Shown: piece by piece, positions 27,099 through 34,476 of the stretch
Position numbering within the stretch: the first letter of the stretch is position 1
Layout of the letters: each line of letters begins with the position of its first letter
Source: Paraburkholderia bannensis
GTDB lineage: Bacteria; Pseudomonadota; Gammaproteobacteria; Burkholderiales; Burkholderiaceae
Direction of reading: 5' to 3'
Assembly: GCF_014200455.1 (NCBI RefSeq)
Contig: NZ_JACHBW010000004.1
Span: 357,486-421,485 of the forward strand
DNA: 64,000 nucleotides
Program-made: the position numbers and the translations under genes
The notes under the pieces: model-generated
Databases searched by the model: none
What the model was told of the DNA's origin: nothing
Seen by the model: only the letters and a program-made list of their open reading frames with translations

Positions 27099-27938
27099 AT
27101 GAGCACACTCGTTCCCACGCCGTTTTCCCTTCCGGCGCTATCCGCAGGCGATGGCCGCCGCAGCGTCGGCGAGCTGTTGCGCGAATGGCGCGTGCGCCGC
27201 CGCATGAGTCAGCTCCTGCTCGCAACCGAAGCCGAAATATCGACGCGCCATCTGAGCTTCGTGGAATCGGGCCGCGCAACGCCAAGCCGTGAAATGGTGA
27301 TGCATCTGGCCGAGCAGCTCGACGTGCCGCTGCGCGAACGCAACGCACTGCTGGTCGCGGCAGGCTATGCGCCGATGTATCGAGAGCGCTCGCTCGACGA
27401 TCCACATCTGGCGGCGGCGCGTGATGCAGTGGAACTCGTGCTGCGTGGCCACGAACCTTACCCCGCGCTTGCGGTGGACCGGCACTGGAATATCGTGGCG
27501 TCGAACAGCGCACTCGCACCGCTGATCGGCGATGCGTCACCCGCGTTGCTTGCCGCGCCCATCAACGCGCTGCGCCTTTCGCTGCACCCCGAAGGCATGG
27601 CGCCGCGCATCCTCAACTGGCACGCCTGGCGCGCGCATCTGCTTGCCAGACTGCAACGCCAGATCGAGGCCAGCGCCGACGCCACACTAGCCGCACTACT
27701 CGACGAACTCGCCGCTTACCCGCGACCCGCGGGCGCGGAACCCGACACACACGAACCGCCCCGCCATCACATTGCGGTGCCGCTACGCATAAGCACGGCG
27801 CTTGGCGAATTGTCGTTCTACAGCACCACGACGGTGTTCGGCACGCCTGTCGATATCACGCTTTCGGAACTGGCTATCGAAGCGTTTTTCCCCGCCGATA
27901 CAAAAACCGCCGAAGCATTGCGCGCAAAGCCGATTTAA
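27099..27938 (+). CDS. XRE-family regulator with MmyB-like ligand domain
   Basis: A 279-residue transcription factor. The N-terminal helix-turn-helix (about residues 15-75: SVGELLREWRVRRRMSQLLLATEAEISTRHLSF in outline, then VESGRATPSREMVMHLAEQLDVPLRERN) is followed by a PAS-like MmyB domain (LAVDRHWNIVASNSALAPLIG and WHAWRAHLL). MmyB-type regulators in actinomycetes and proteobacteria often control a neighbouring short-chain dehydrogenase, but none is adjacent here. The start is uncertain: in-frame ATG codons lie at 27048, 27063, 27072 and 27099; I prefer 27099 because the conserved part begins soon after, though GGAGG at 27055-27059 would suit 27072. Confidence 0.85.
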   Translation: MSTLVPTPFSLPALSAGDGRRSVGELLREWRVRRRMSQLLLATEAEISTRHLSFVESGRATPSREMVMHLAEQLDVPLRERNALLVAAGYAPMYRERSLDDPHLAAARDAVELVLRGHEPYPALAVDRHWNIVASNSALAPLIGDASPALLAAPINALRLSLHPEGMAPRILNWHAWRAHLLARLQRQIEASADATLAALLDELAAYPRPAGAEPDTHEPPRHHIAVPLRISTALGELSFYSTTTVFGTPVDITLSELAIEAFFPADTKTAEALRAKPI

Positions 27939-28018
27939 AACCGTCGTTGTCGTTACAAAGGCGCTCTCTCAGACAGGGCGCCGGACGCGTGAGCCGTAAA
28001 TCAATTCAGCAAGACGTT

Positions 28019-28339
28019 TCAATCCTCGCGGCGGCTGCCACGCCCGACAATGCCGCTGTCCAAGCCGCCGCTCCGCCCCTCGTGGCCGCTGCGCGAAGAA
28101 CTGCGGCCCAACAGCACGCACTTCGGCTTGCCGACGTCGACGCCCGCGCGATTTCGTCTACGGTGCGGCCAACGCAAATTTGCCCGTCGCTTTGAGGCCC
28201 CGTTCCTCAAGCCGCGCCACGGCAGCGGCGCTTCATCGAGCGCGGCGAGCAACTGGGTTTGCGCCCGGCATTCAAGGGCCAGTTCCTTCCTTTCACGCGA
28301 CGCGTCACAGCACAACAGAATGCGTTTAAAGCTGGCCAT
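28019..28339 (-). pseudogene. Universal stress protein (UspA) remnant, frameshifted
   Basis: Read leftward from the ATG at 28339, the first frame gives MASFKRILLCCDASRE, a standard start of UspA-family proteins of Burkholderia relatives, and then loses similarity. A second frame gives LEERGLKATGKFAL followed by a stop, and a third gives RTVDEIARA, both matching the order of conserved UspA segments. The first frame regains Usp-like sequence near GKPKCVLLGRSSSRSG. Total length (about 107 codons) is shorter than the usual 140-150, so there are internal deletions as well as frameshifts. The gene is a relic. It lies between the XRE-type regulator and the flhDC leader. Confidence 0.75.
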
Positions 28340-29025
28340 TTGCGTCTGCTTGCGGCATCAACCCAGACAGGGCGGGGCCTCCCCTTAATTTGCATCACAT
28401 CATGACATAAAACGACGCCCGATTTCCAGTCACCTACGCTGCGAAATCTGTTGTTTTCATGCGAATTACATATACGCGTAAACCAGCACCGGTAAAAAGC
28501 GCGTCAAGGCGCCGCAGTTGTATCTGCTCTGTCACAACTTGACAAAGCCAGTTACACAGGGTCGAAACACTAGTTACAGATTAATCCTCATATGTATTAA
28601 CAAAACACTGGGTACTTCTTACCTGTCAACTTAATTCCTTTCAAAGCGTTTATTCGGCATATCCGGCGCAGCAGTCTTTTCCGATTCGTTGCGCATGCAT
28701 CGACAACACCCTGAAAACCCTTATTTCAAGGGCTTTTCGACTTACCGCCCCAGCCCGTAAGGCTTTGCTGGCGACTGTCACAGAAGTGACTTCAATCTAC
28801 AGAAAAAATTACCGAAATTATTTGTAACAGCCGGATTATTTTTTTGTGGAGGGATTGATTTCTGAGATTAGTCCTCATACAATTCGCTCCAACGTGTTAC
28901 GAGTTGTAACACGTTGTATCAAAGAGTCAGGCGCCACCGTGAATGAGTGGACCGACGCTAGAGCCAGAAAAGTTACAACGGCAGCAAATGCCGGGGGGTT
29001 AATCGGGGCTTCGGAAAAGAGAGAA
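28340..29025. other. Long AT-richer leader upstream of flhDC
   Basis: About 690 bases, distinctly richer in A and T than the surroundings, between the usp remnant and flhD. A GTG-initiated frame at 28846 runs into flhD in frame, but its first 60 residues lack any domain and flhD has its own ATG, so I do not call it. A -35-like TTGACA is at 28539-28544. Several GTTACA words and the perfect dyad at 28891-28915 lie here. Long regulated leaders are normal for flhDC, the master operon of flagellar synthesis. Confidence 0.6.
28891..28915. promoter_or_regulatory. Perfect 25-bp dyad upstream of flhD
   Basis: AACGTGTTAC (28891-28900) and GTAACACGTT (28906-28915) are perfect inverted repeats separated by 5 bases (GAGTT). 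The dyad is centred about 125 bases before the flhD ATG. Its symmetry and short spacer are those of a repressor or activator dimer site. In RNA it would form a short hairpin in the flhDC leader. The binding protein is unknown. Confidence 0.6.
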
Positions 29026-29346
29026 ATGGACCGCAGCAGCGAGACGCTGGATTCAATCCGCGAAATTAATTTGTCGTACCTGATGCTCGCACAGCGGATG
29101 CTGCGCGAGGACAAGCCGGTCGGGATGTTCCGACTGGGTCTGTCGTCGGAACTGGCTGATCTGCTCGCCGGTCTGTCGCTCGCACAGATCGTCAAGCTGG
29201 CCGCTTCCGACCAGCTTCTTTGTCTTTTCCGCTTCGACGACCATGCCATGTTGACTGCGCTCACGCAGACCACGCGGCATACCGACGTAGCGGCCACTCA
29301 CGCGGCGATCCTGCTTGCAGGTCAGCCGGCTGTGCAATTCGCCTGA
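29026..29346 (+). CDS. flhD: Flagellar master regulator FlhD
   Basis: A 106-residue FlhD. The conserved core is unmistakable: SIREINLSYLMLAQRMLREDK, AMFRLGLSSELADLLAGLSLAQIVKLA in outline, and CLFRFDDHAMLTALTQ. FlhD forms the FlhD4C2 complex that activates class II flagellar promoters with sigma-70. The start at 29026 (MDRSSETLDS) is chosen by homology of the first residues; the frame is open further upstream. It is followed by flhC after 10 bases. No flagellar structural or motor gene follows in this window, which is unusual for the genus group, where motAB and che genes are often next. Confidence 0.93.
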   Translation: MDRSSETLDSIREINLSYLMLAQRMLREDKPVGMFRLGLSSELADLLAGLSLAQIVKLAASDQLLCLFRFDDHAMLTALTQTTRHTDVAATHAAILLAGQPAVQFA

Positions 29347-29356
29347 GGGACGGGTC

Positions 29357-29959
29357 ATGACGACGAACCGCCGCAGCCTCACCGAAGACGCGCAGGAAGT
29401 TTTCCGCGCGATCGCGCTGATCGAGCTGGGTGCACGGATGCAGGTGCTGGAGAGCGAGCTTTCGCTGTCCCGCGACCGCATGATCCGTCTGTACCGCGAG
29501 ATCCGCGGCGTGTCGCCGCCCAAGGGTATGTTGCCGTTCTCGGCGGACTGGTACATGACGTGGCTGGCCAACATCCACGCCTCGTTGTTCTACAACACGT
29601 ACCTGTTCCTCAAGAACGAAGCGCGTTGCTCGCATCTCGACGCGCTTACCAAGGGGTTCCGGCTGTATCTGGAACACTGCCGCCACAGCGGGACCGAGCC
29701 GGTGCTCGATCTCACGCGTGCGTGGACCCTGGTGCGGTTTTTTGATGCCGATATTCTGCAGATGACGCCTTGCTGCCGTTGTGGCGGTAAGTTCGTCGCG
29801 CACAGACACGACCTGCAACACAACGTCGTGTGTGGTGCATGCCAGCCGCCATCGCGCGCCGGCAAGACGAAGAAGGCGGCTGCAGCGCGACGGGGCGCAG
29901 AGCAGACCGAGAGCAACCTTCCGGTGGAAACGCCGGACGGCATTGCCGAGGCTGCATAA
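29357..29959 (+). CDS. flhC: Flagellar master regulator FlhC
   Basis: A 200-residue FlhC. Conserved features are AIALIELGARMQVLESELSLSRDRMIRLYREIRG in outline, SPPKGMLPFSADWYM, and the zinc site with four cysteines near residues 137-160 (TPCCRCGGKFV and VCGACQPP). FlhC provides DNA contacts and metal-dependent stability in FlhD4C2. The C-terminal 35 residues are a basic then acidic low-complexity tail, longer than in E. coli, as is usual in beta-proteobacteria. The start at 29357 lies within normal distance of GAGGGACGG. A GC-rich hairpin follows at 30019. Confidence 0.93.
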   Translation: MTTNRRSLTEDAQEVFRAIALIELGARMQVLESELSLSRDRMIRLYREIRGVSPPKGMLPFSADWYMTWLANIHASLFYNTYLFLKNEARCSHLDALTKGFRLYLEHCRHSGTEPVLDLTRAWTLVRFFDADILQMTPCCRCGGKFVAHRHDLQHNVVCGACQPPSRAGKTKKAAAARRGAEQTESNLPVETPDGIAEAA

Positions 29960-30018
29960 GCGCAGGAGAGCCAAGATCCGGAAAACCGGACGCAGCAGCA
30001 GTAAAGACTAGACGCGAA

Positions 30019-30050
30019 GCCGTCCGGTGCGCCACAGCGCGCCGGACGGC
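30019..30050. terminator. GC-rich hairpin between flhC and mntH
   Basis: GCCGTCCGG (30019-30027) pairs with CCGGACGGC (30042-30050); further GCGC/GCGC pairing tightens the loop. It sits between convergent flhC and mntH and likely terminates both, although no T-run follows. Confidence 0.6.
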
Positions 30051-30093
30051 GAAGCGCATTTAAGCACGCAGCGCGCTTCACCGCCCTCCCGTT

Positions 30094-31419
30094 TCAATTC
30101 CCCGCAAAGGTCTGCCAGACCAGCCAAAGGTTCGCCGCCGTGATCACGGCGAAGAGCAGCCATGCGATCAGCCGCGTCGGCAGCCGGTTCGCGAACTTGC
30201 CCATCAACGCACGATCGTTCGTCATGCGGATGAGCGGCCAGAGCGCAAACGGCAGTTGCAGGCTCAGCACCACCTGGCTTGCCACCAGCAGCTTGCCCAC
30301 CGCGCCATTGCCCAGCCACCACACGCCGATAAAGGCCGGAATCAGCGCCAGTACGCGCGTGATGAGCCGCCGCTGATAGCAGGGGATCTTCATGCGCAGG
30401 AAGCCTTCCATGATGACCTGGCCAGCCACCGTGCCCGTGAACGTCGAGCTTTGCCCCGAGGCCAGCAGCGTGACGGCGAACAGCACGGCAGCCGCGCCGC
30501 TGCCGACGATCGGCGCGAGCAGTTTGTAGGCGTCCTCGATTTCGGTGACGCCGGTGTGGCCCGTCGCGTGAAAGGCCGCAGCCGCAAGAATCAGGATCGC
30601 CGCGTTGATGAGCAGCGCGAGCACCAGCGACACAATCGTATCGATGCGCGACAGACCGATGGCCTGGCCGATGCCGGCTTCGTCGCGCTTCACGGCGCGC
30701 GTCTGCACGATCGACGAATGCAGGTAGAGGTTGTGCGGCATCACCGTGGCGCCCAGGATGCCGATGGCGAGGTACAGCGGCTCCTGCGAGGCGATCGCGT
30801 GCCACGACGGCACCGCGCCCGCGAACACCGAATGCCAGTGCGGCTTCACCAGCGCCAGTTCGATCACGTAACCCAGCCCGATGGTGGCGATCAGGCCCGC
30901 CATGATCGCTTCGAGCGTGCGGAAGTTCTTGCCCTTGAGCCCGAGCACGATGAGGGTGTCGAACGCGGTGAGCACGATGCCCCACATCAGCGAGCAGCCC
31001 AACAGCAGATGGAACGCGAGCGCGCCGCCCAGCACTTCGGCGAGATCGCAGGCGATGATGGCGAGTTCGGCCAGCGCCCATTGACCCAGCACGATGGGTT
31101 TGCCGTAGCGCTCGCGCGACAGTTCGGCGAGATCGCGGCCGGTGACGATGCCCAGACGCATCGCCAGACATTGCAGCGCCATCGCCGCGAGACTGGAGAG
31201 CACCACCACGAACAGCAGGTTGTAACCGTACTTCGAGCCGGCCTCGATATCGGTGGCCCAGTTGCCGGGGTCCATGTAACCGATCGACACCAGCAGACCG
31301 GGACCCGCGAATTGCAGAAGCTTCTTCCAGAACGGCGCGCGCGGCGAGACCGCCACGCTGCCTTGTACTTCGGAAGGACAAAACGGCGCCGTCGCCGTGG
31401 TCGGTAATCTGAACTCCAA
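30094..31419 (-). CDS. mntH: Nramp-family divalent metal (manganese) transporter MntH
   Basis: A 441-residue Nramp transporter with about 11 helices. The metal-binding helix 1 motif DPGNWATD is intact (Asp and Asn ligands), as are helix 6 residues (ATVMPHNLYLHSS, with the MPH motif) and the conserved LLASGQSSTFTGTVAGQVIMEGFL loop. It imports Mn(II), with some Fe(II), by proton symport across the inner membrane. The frame has no ATG at a suitable place; I choose the TTG at 31419 (giving MEFRLPTTATAPF) because GAGG lies nine bases upstream. A GTG further in would cut into the conserved N-terminus. It is convergent with flhC. Confidence 0.9.
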   Translation of the reverse strand: MEFRLPTTATAPFCPSEVQGSVAVSPRAPFWKKLLQFAGPGLLVSIGYMDPGNWATDIEAGSKYGYNLLFVVVLSSLAAMALQCLAMRLGIVTGRDLAELSRERYGKPIVLGQWALAELAIIACDLAEVLGGALAFHLLLGCSLMWGIVLTAFDTLIVLGLKGKNFRTLEAIMAGLIATIGLGYVIELALVKPHWHSVFAGAVPSWHAIASQEPLYLAIGILGATVMPHNLYLHSSIVQTRAVKRDEAGIGQAIGLSRIDTIVSLVLALLINAAILILAAAAFHATGHTGVTEIEDAYKLLAPIVGSGAAAVLFAVTLLASGQSSTFTGTVAGQVIMEGFLRMKIPCYQRRLITRVLALIPAFIGVWWLGNGAVGKLLVASQVVLSLQLPFALWPLIRMTNDRALMGKFANRLPTRLIAWLLFAVITAANLWLVWQTFAGN

Positions 31420-31493
31420 CGGTGCGATCCTCGAAGGGGTGAAGTGCGCGCGGCGTGTGCCCGGGTGGTGACTTTGAGCGCGCGTTCGGTCCC

Positions 31494-32705
31494 TCAAGTG
31501 TACAGCGTCGGCTCCGGCAGCTCTCGTGTGAGCGTGTAGCGGCCCACGTCGCGCAAACGGTAGTCGAGCGGGTCGTGCAGCGTGTGCACGCGTGCGTTGC
31601 GCCAGAAGCGGTCGAGTGCGAGCGCGGCGTGGGTGGCGCGCGCGCCGCAGGCGTCGAACAACTGCTCGCCCGCGTCGAGCGCCGCACGATGGGCGACGAT
31701 CTTCGCCTCCGAAACCGCCAGCGAAACTTCCGCGCGCGTCGCGGCATCGAGCGCATCGCCTTGTTCCCAGGCGGCGTCGAGAATCGCGGCGGCGCGATCG
31801 GCCAGCACGGCGGCGGAGAGCGCCTTGATACGCATCTCGCCGAAACGCTGCTGGAGGTAGGGATCGTCCGCGGCGCGCTGCACGCCCGAGTTGACCCACG
31901 GCCGACCATTGGCCAGCACGTAGTCGCGCGCCTCTTCCAGCGCCCCTTGCGCGATCCCCACGAACAGATTCGTCAGCACGAGTTGCGACACCAGCGTGCG
32001 CAGCGAAGCGCGCGGCGTATCGGGCCGGTGCAGCACTTCGGCGGCGTGCACTTCCACCGCGTCGAACGACACCGTGCCGCTGTCCGTTTGACGCTGGCCG
32101 ATGGGGTCCCAGTCGTCGTGTACGGTAATGCCCGCACGCGTGGTCGGCACAACCGCGAACACGGGGTTGCCGGTGACGGGATCCTGCGCGCTCACGGTCA
32201 TCATCTGCGAACCCGCGGTGCCGGAACAGAAGCCTTTCTTGCCGTGCAGACGCCAGCCGCCCTTCCCGTGCGTATCGTCGGCCTGTGCGATCAGGCGCGT
32301 ATCGAGCGGATTCACGGCGTTGCCCCACCACCAGCGCTGTTCGACCGTCCCGTGCAGCCAGTTCGCGCGCTGCGCGGCGCTGCCCCACAGATCGACGGTC
32401 ACCACCTGCAAGAACTGGAAACCGAGCAAATGCGCCAGCGCGCTATCGACGCGCGCGATCGTGCGGATAGTTTCGTAGAGCTTGCCCCAGCGCGTGCCGT
32501 CGCGGCCAAAGCGGCCGCCGAACTCATGCGGCACCGCGAGCGCAAGCAGCCCCGCATCGGCGATCAACTGCTTTTCGGCGGCGGCGTGGCCGCCTGCCAG
32601 ATCGCGGCGCGCGGCGCTCGCGCGCAAGGTGTCGAGCAGCGTGGCGAGACCTGCTTCGCCGGGTTGTTGCGCCGCGTGCGTCTGCGGCGGCCGTGGATCG
32701 TTCAT
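31494..32705 (-). CDS. Acyl-CoA dehydrogenase-fold flavin monooxygenase (DszC/SfnB type)
   Basis: A 403-residue protein with an acyl-CoA dehydrogenase fold but the sequence marks of the SfnB/DszC branch of reduced-flavin-dependent monooxygenases: LALAVPHEFGGRFG, DSALAHLLGFQFLQV, the strand region GKKGFCSGTAGSQMMTVSAQ, and DDWDPIGQRQTDSGTVSFD. The acyl-CoA dehydrogenase catalytic Glu context is not present. Relatives act on sulfur compounds (sulfone, dibenzothiophene, alkanesulfonate) with FMNH2 from a separate reductase. No sulfonate transporter or flavin reductase gene lies next to it. The start at 32705 (MNDPRPPQTH) suits the domain limit. It is separated from mntH by 74 bases; co-transcription is possible. 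Confidence 0.8.
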   Translation of the reverse strand: MNDPRPPQTHAAQQPGEAGLATLLDTLRASAARRDLAGGHAAAEKQLIADAGLLALAVPHEFGGRFGRDGTRWGKLYETIRTIARVDSALAHLLGFQFLQVVTVDLWGSAAQRANWLHGTVEQRWWWGNAVNPLDTRLIAQADDTHGKGGWRLHGKKGFCSGTAGSQMMTVSAQDPVTGNPVFAVVPTTRAGITVHDDWDPIGQRQTDSGTVSFDAVEVHAAEVLHRPDTPRASLRTLVSQLVLTNLFVGIAQGALEEARDYVLANGRPWVNSGVQRAADDPYLQQRFGEMRIKALSAAVLADRAAAILDAAWEQGDALDAATRAEVSLAVSEAKIVAHRAALDAGEQLFDACGARATHAALALDRFWRNARVHTLHDPLDYRLRDVGRYTLTRELPEPTLYT

Positions 32706-32880
32706 GCCAGGTTCCCGAATGAGTTGCGCGGCGCTGGAGCGCGCCATCCGCTCCAGCTTCGATCGAACGATGATAGTGGCGCGGGTCCGGGCAGGCTACG
32801 AATCGTTTACGCAAATGAAATCGCGGCTGGCGATATGCGCTTGCATACCGGCCAGCCGCGCGGGCGCAGAAAAACCGCGA

Positions 32881-34461
32881 TCAGCGCGACGCGAGCGGCG
32901 CGGGCGGCGGCGCGCCGTCGGGCTGCGCAGCGGGCTTCGCATCGCCCCAGCCGCCACCCAGCGCACGAATCAGGTTGACGGTCGCCACGGCCTGCGAGCC
33001 CTCCAGATGGCTCGCCTGCAACTGCGAGACCAGCACCGAACGTTCGCTATCGATCACATTCAGATAACTCACCTCGCCCTCCTCGTACTGCGTGCGCGAC
33101 AGATGGGCGGCGCGCTGCGACGCGTTCACAGCGTCGTTCTGCGCGCGGATCTGATCGTCGAGCAGCCGCAGATCGGAGAGGTTGTCCTCCACTTCGCGGA
33201 AAGCCACCAGCACCTGCTGGCGATACTGCGCGACATCCTCGTCGTACTTCGCACGCGCCTGGGCCAGATTGGCCTTGCGGCGGCCGCCGTCGAACAGCGG
33301 CACCGTGAGCGCCGTGCCCGCAAGCGGCCCGAGGAAGAACGCGCGGCTCGACCACATGAACAGATCGCCCAGCGTGGTGGACTCGTAGCCGAACGCCCCC
33401 GTGATATCGAGCTTGGGGAAGAACGCCGATTTCGCCAAACCGACGCGCGCGTTGGCGGCGGCCATCGCACGCTCGGCGGCGGCGATGTCGGGGCGGCGTT
33501 CGAGCAGCGTCGACGGCAAGCCGGCCGGCACGCGCGCCGTCACCGGCACGAGCGGCGTTTGCGCGAATGTGAAGTCGGCGGGCGCCTTGCCGAGCAGGAT
33601 CGCGAGACTATGCTCCGAAGCCGCACGCTGACGCGCCACGCCCACGGCATCGGCGCGCGCACTGGCGAGTTCGTTGCGCGCCTGCGAGACGTCCAGCTCG
33701 CTGATATCGCCCTCCTTGAAGCGGCGCTCGACCAGCTTGAGCGCATCTTCACGCAGCGTCACGGTCCGGCGGTACAGATCGACATCGGAATCGAACTGAC
33801 GCAGCTGGAAGTAGTTCTGCGCAACATCGGCCTGAAGCGAGAGCTGCACCGACCGGAACAGCGCCTCGCTTTGCTGCGCATCCGAACGCGCCGCATTCAC
33901 GTTCGAGCTGACGCGGCCGAACAGATCGGCTTCGTAGCTCGCCGTCCCTTGTGCGCGCCAGAGCGTCTGCGTTGGCACCTGGGTGTTCTGCGGCAGATAT
34001 TGCGAAGCCGGCGAAGCATGCTCGTAGGTCGGCCCGAAGCCCGCATCGATCGACGGGAACCACGACGCGCGCGCCGCCTGGGTCACCGCCCGCGCCTGCT
34101 GCACACGTGCGGCGGCGGCCTTCAGGTCCTGGTTGGCGGCCTGCGCCTGCTCTTCGAGCTGGTTGAGCGTCGGGTCGCCGAACACGGTCCACCACTGGCC
34201 GCGATGCGCGTCGTCGGCGGGCTGCGCGGGCGTCCACGAACCCGTGTCGTGCGGGCCCAGCGGCTGCGCCGTCTGCTGCTGCGTCTGGTCCGTTTGCAGC
34301 GGCGCTTCCTTGAAGGCCTTCGGCACGCCCGCATCGGGCACCTTGTAGGTCGGCTCGACCGAGCACGCCGCGAGCCAGGCGAACAGCGCCACGCCCAGCG
34401 CGAGGCGCGTGCGCCTCCACAAGGGACCGTTCATGCTTTGCGAGAATGAATAGTTAGTCAT
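32881..34461 (-). CDS. opcM: RND efflux outer-membrane lipoprotein (OpcM/OprM type)
   Basis: A 526-residue TolC-family outer-membrane channel of the NodT/OprM group. The lipobox LAACS (FAWLAACSVEP) is about residue 33, and two repeated helical hairpins are visible with typical NodT phrases: WWTVFGDPTLNQLEEQAQAANQDLK, AQNYFQLRQFDSDVDLYRRTVTLREDALKLVERRFKEG in outline, and LLERRPDIAAAERAMAAANARVGLAKSAFFPKLDI in outline. It is the last gene of the efflux operon, 15 bases after the pump gene. By the order LysR / lipase-like / fusion / pump / channel this is the equivalent of opcM of the ceo locus (bpeEF-oprC in B. pseudomallei). Confidence 0.9.
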   Translation of the reverse strand: MTNYSFSQSMNGPLWRRTRLALGVALFAWLAACSVEPTYKVPDAGVPKAFKEAPLQTDQTQQQTAQPLGPHDTGSWTPAQPADDAHRGQWWTVFGDPTLNQLEEQAQAANQDLKAAAARVQQARAVTQAARASWFPSIDAGFGPTYEHASPASQYLPQNTQVPTQTLWRAQGTASYEADLFGRVSSNVNAARSDAQQSEALFRSVQLSLQADVAQNYFQLRQFDSDVDLYRRTVTLREDALKLVERRFKEGDISELDVSQARNELASARADAVGVARQRAASEHSLAILLGKAPADFTFAQTPLVPVTARVPAGLPSTLLERRPDIAAAERAMAAANARVGLAKSAFFPKLDITGAFGYESTTLGDLFMWSSRAFFLGPLAGTALTVPLFDGGRRKANLAQARAKYDEDVAQYRQQVLVAFREVEDNLSDLRLLDDQIRAQNDAVNASQRAAHLSRTQYEEGEVSYLNVIDSERSVLVSQLQASHLEGSQAVATVNLIRALGGGWGDAKPAAQPDGAPPPAPLASR

Positions 34462-34476
34462 CTTGATGATTCCTTC

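Noticed and set aside
28846..29025. Upstream GTG start extending flhD by 60 residues
   Set aside because: The extension has no FlhD homology and covers the perfect dyad; the standard FlhD start is at 29026.
30008..31909. 633-codon leftward open frame
   Set aside because: It overlaps mntH in another frame and crosses gene ends; no domain is present.
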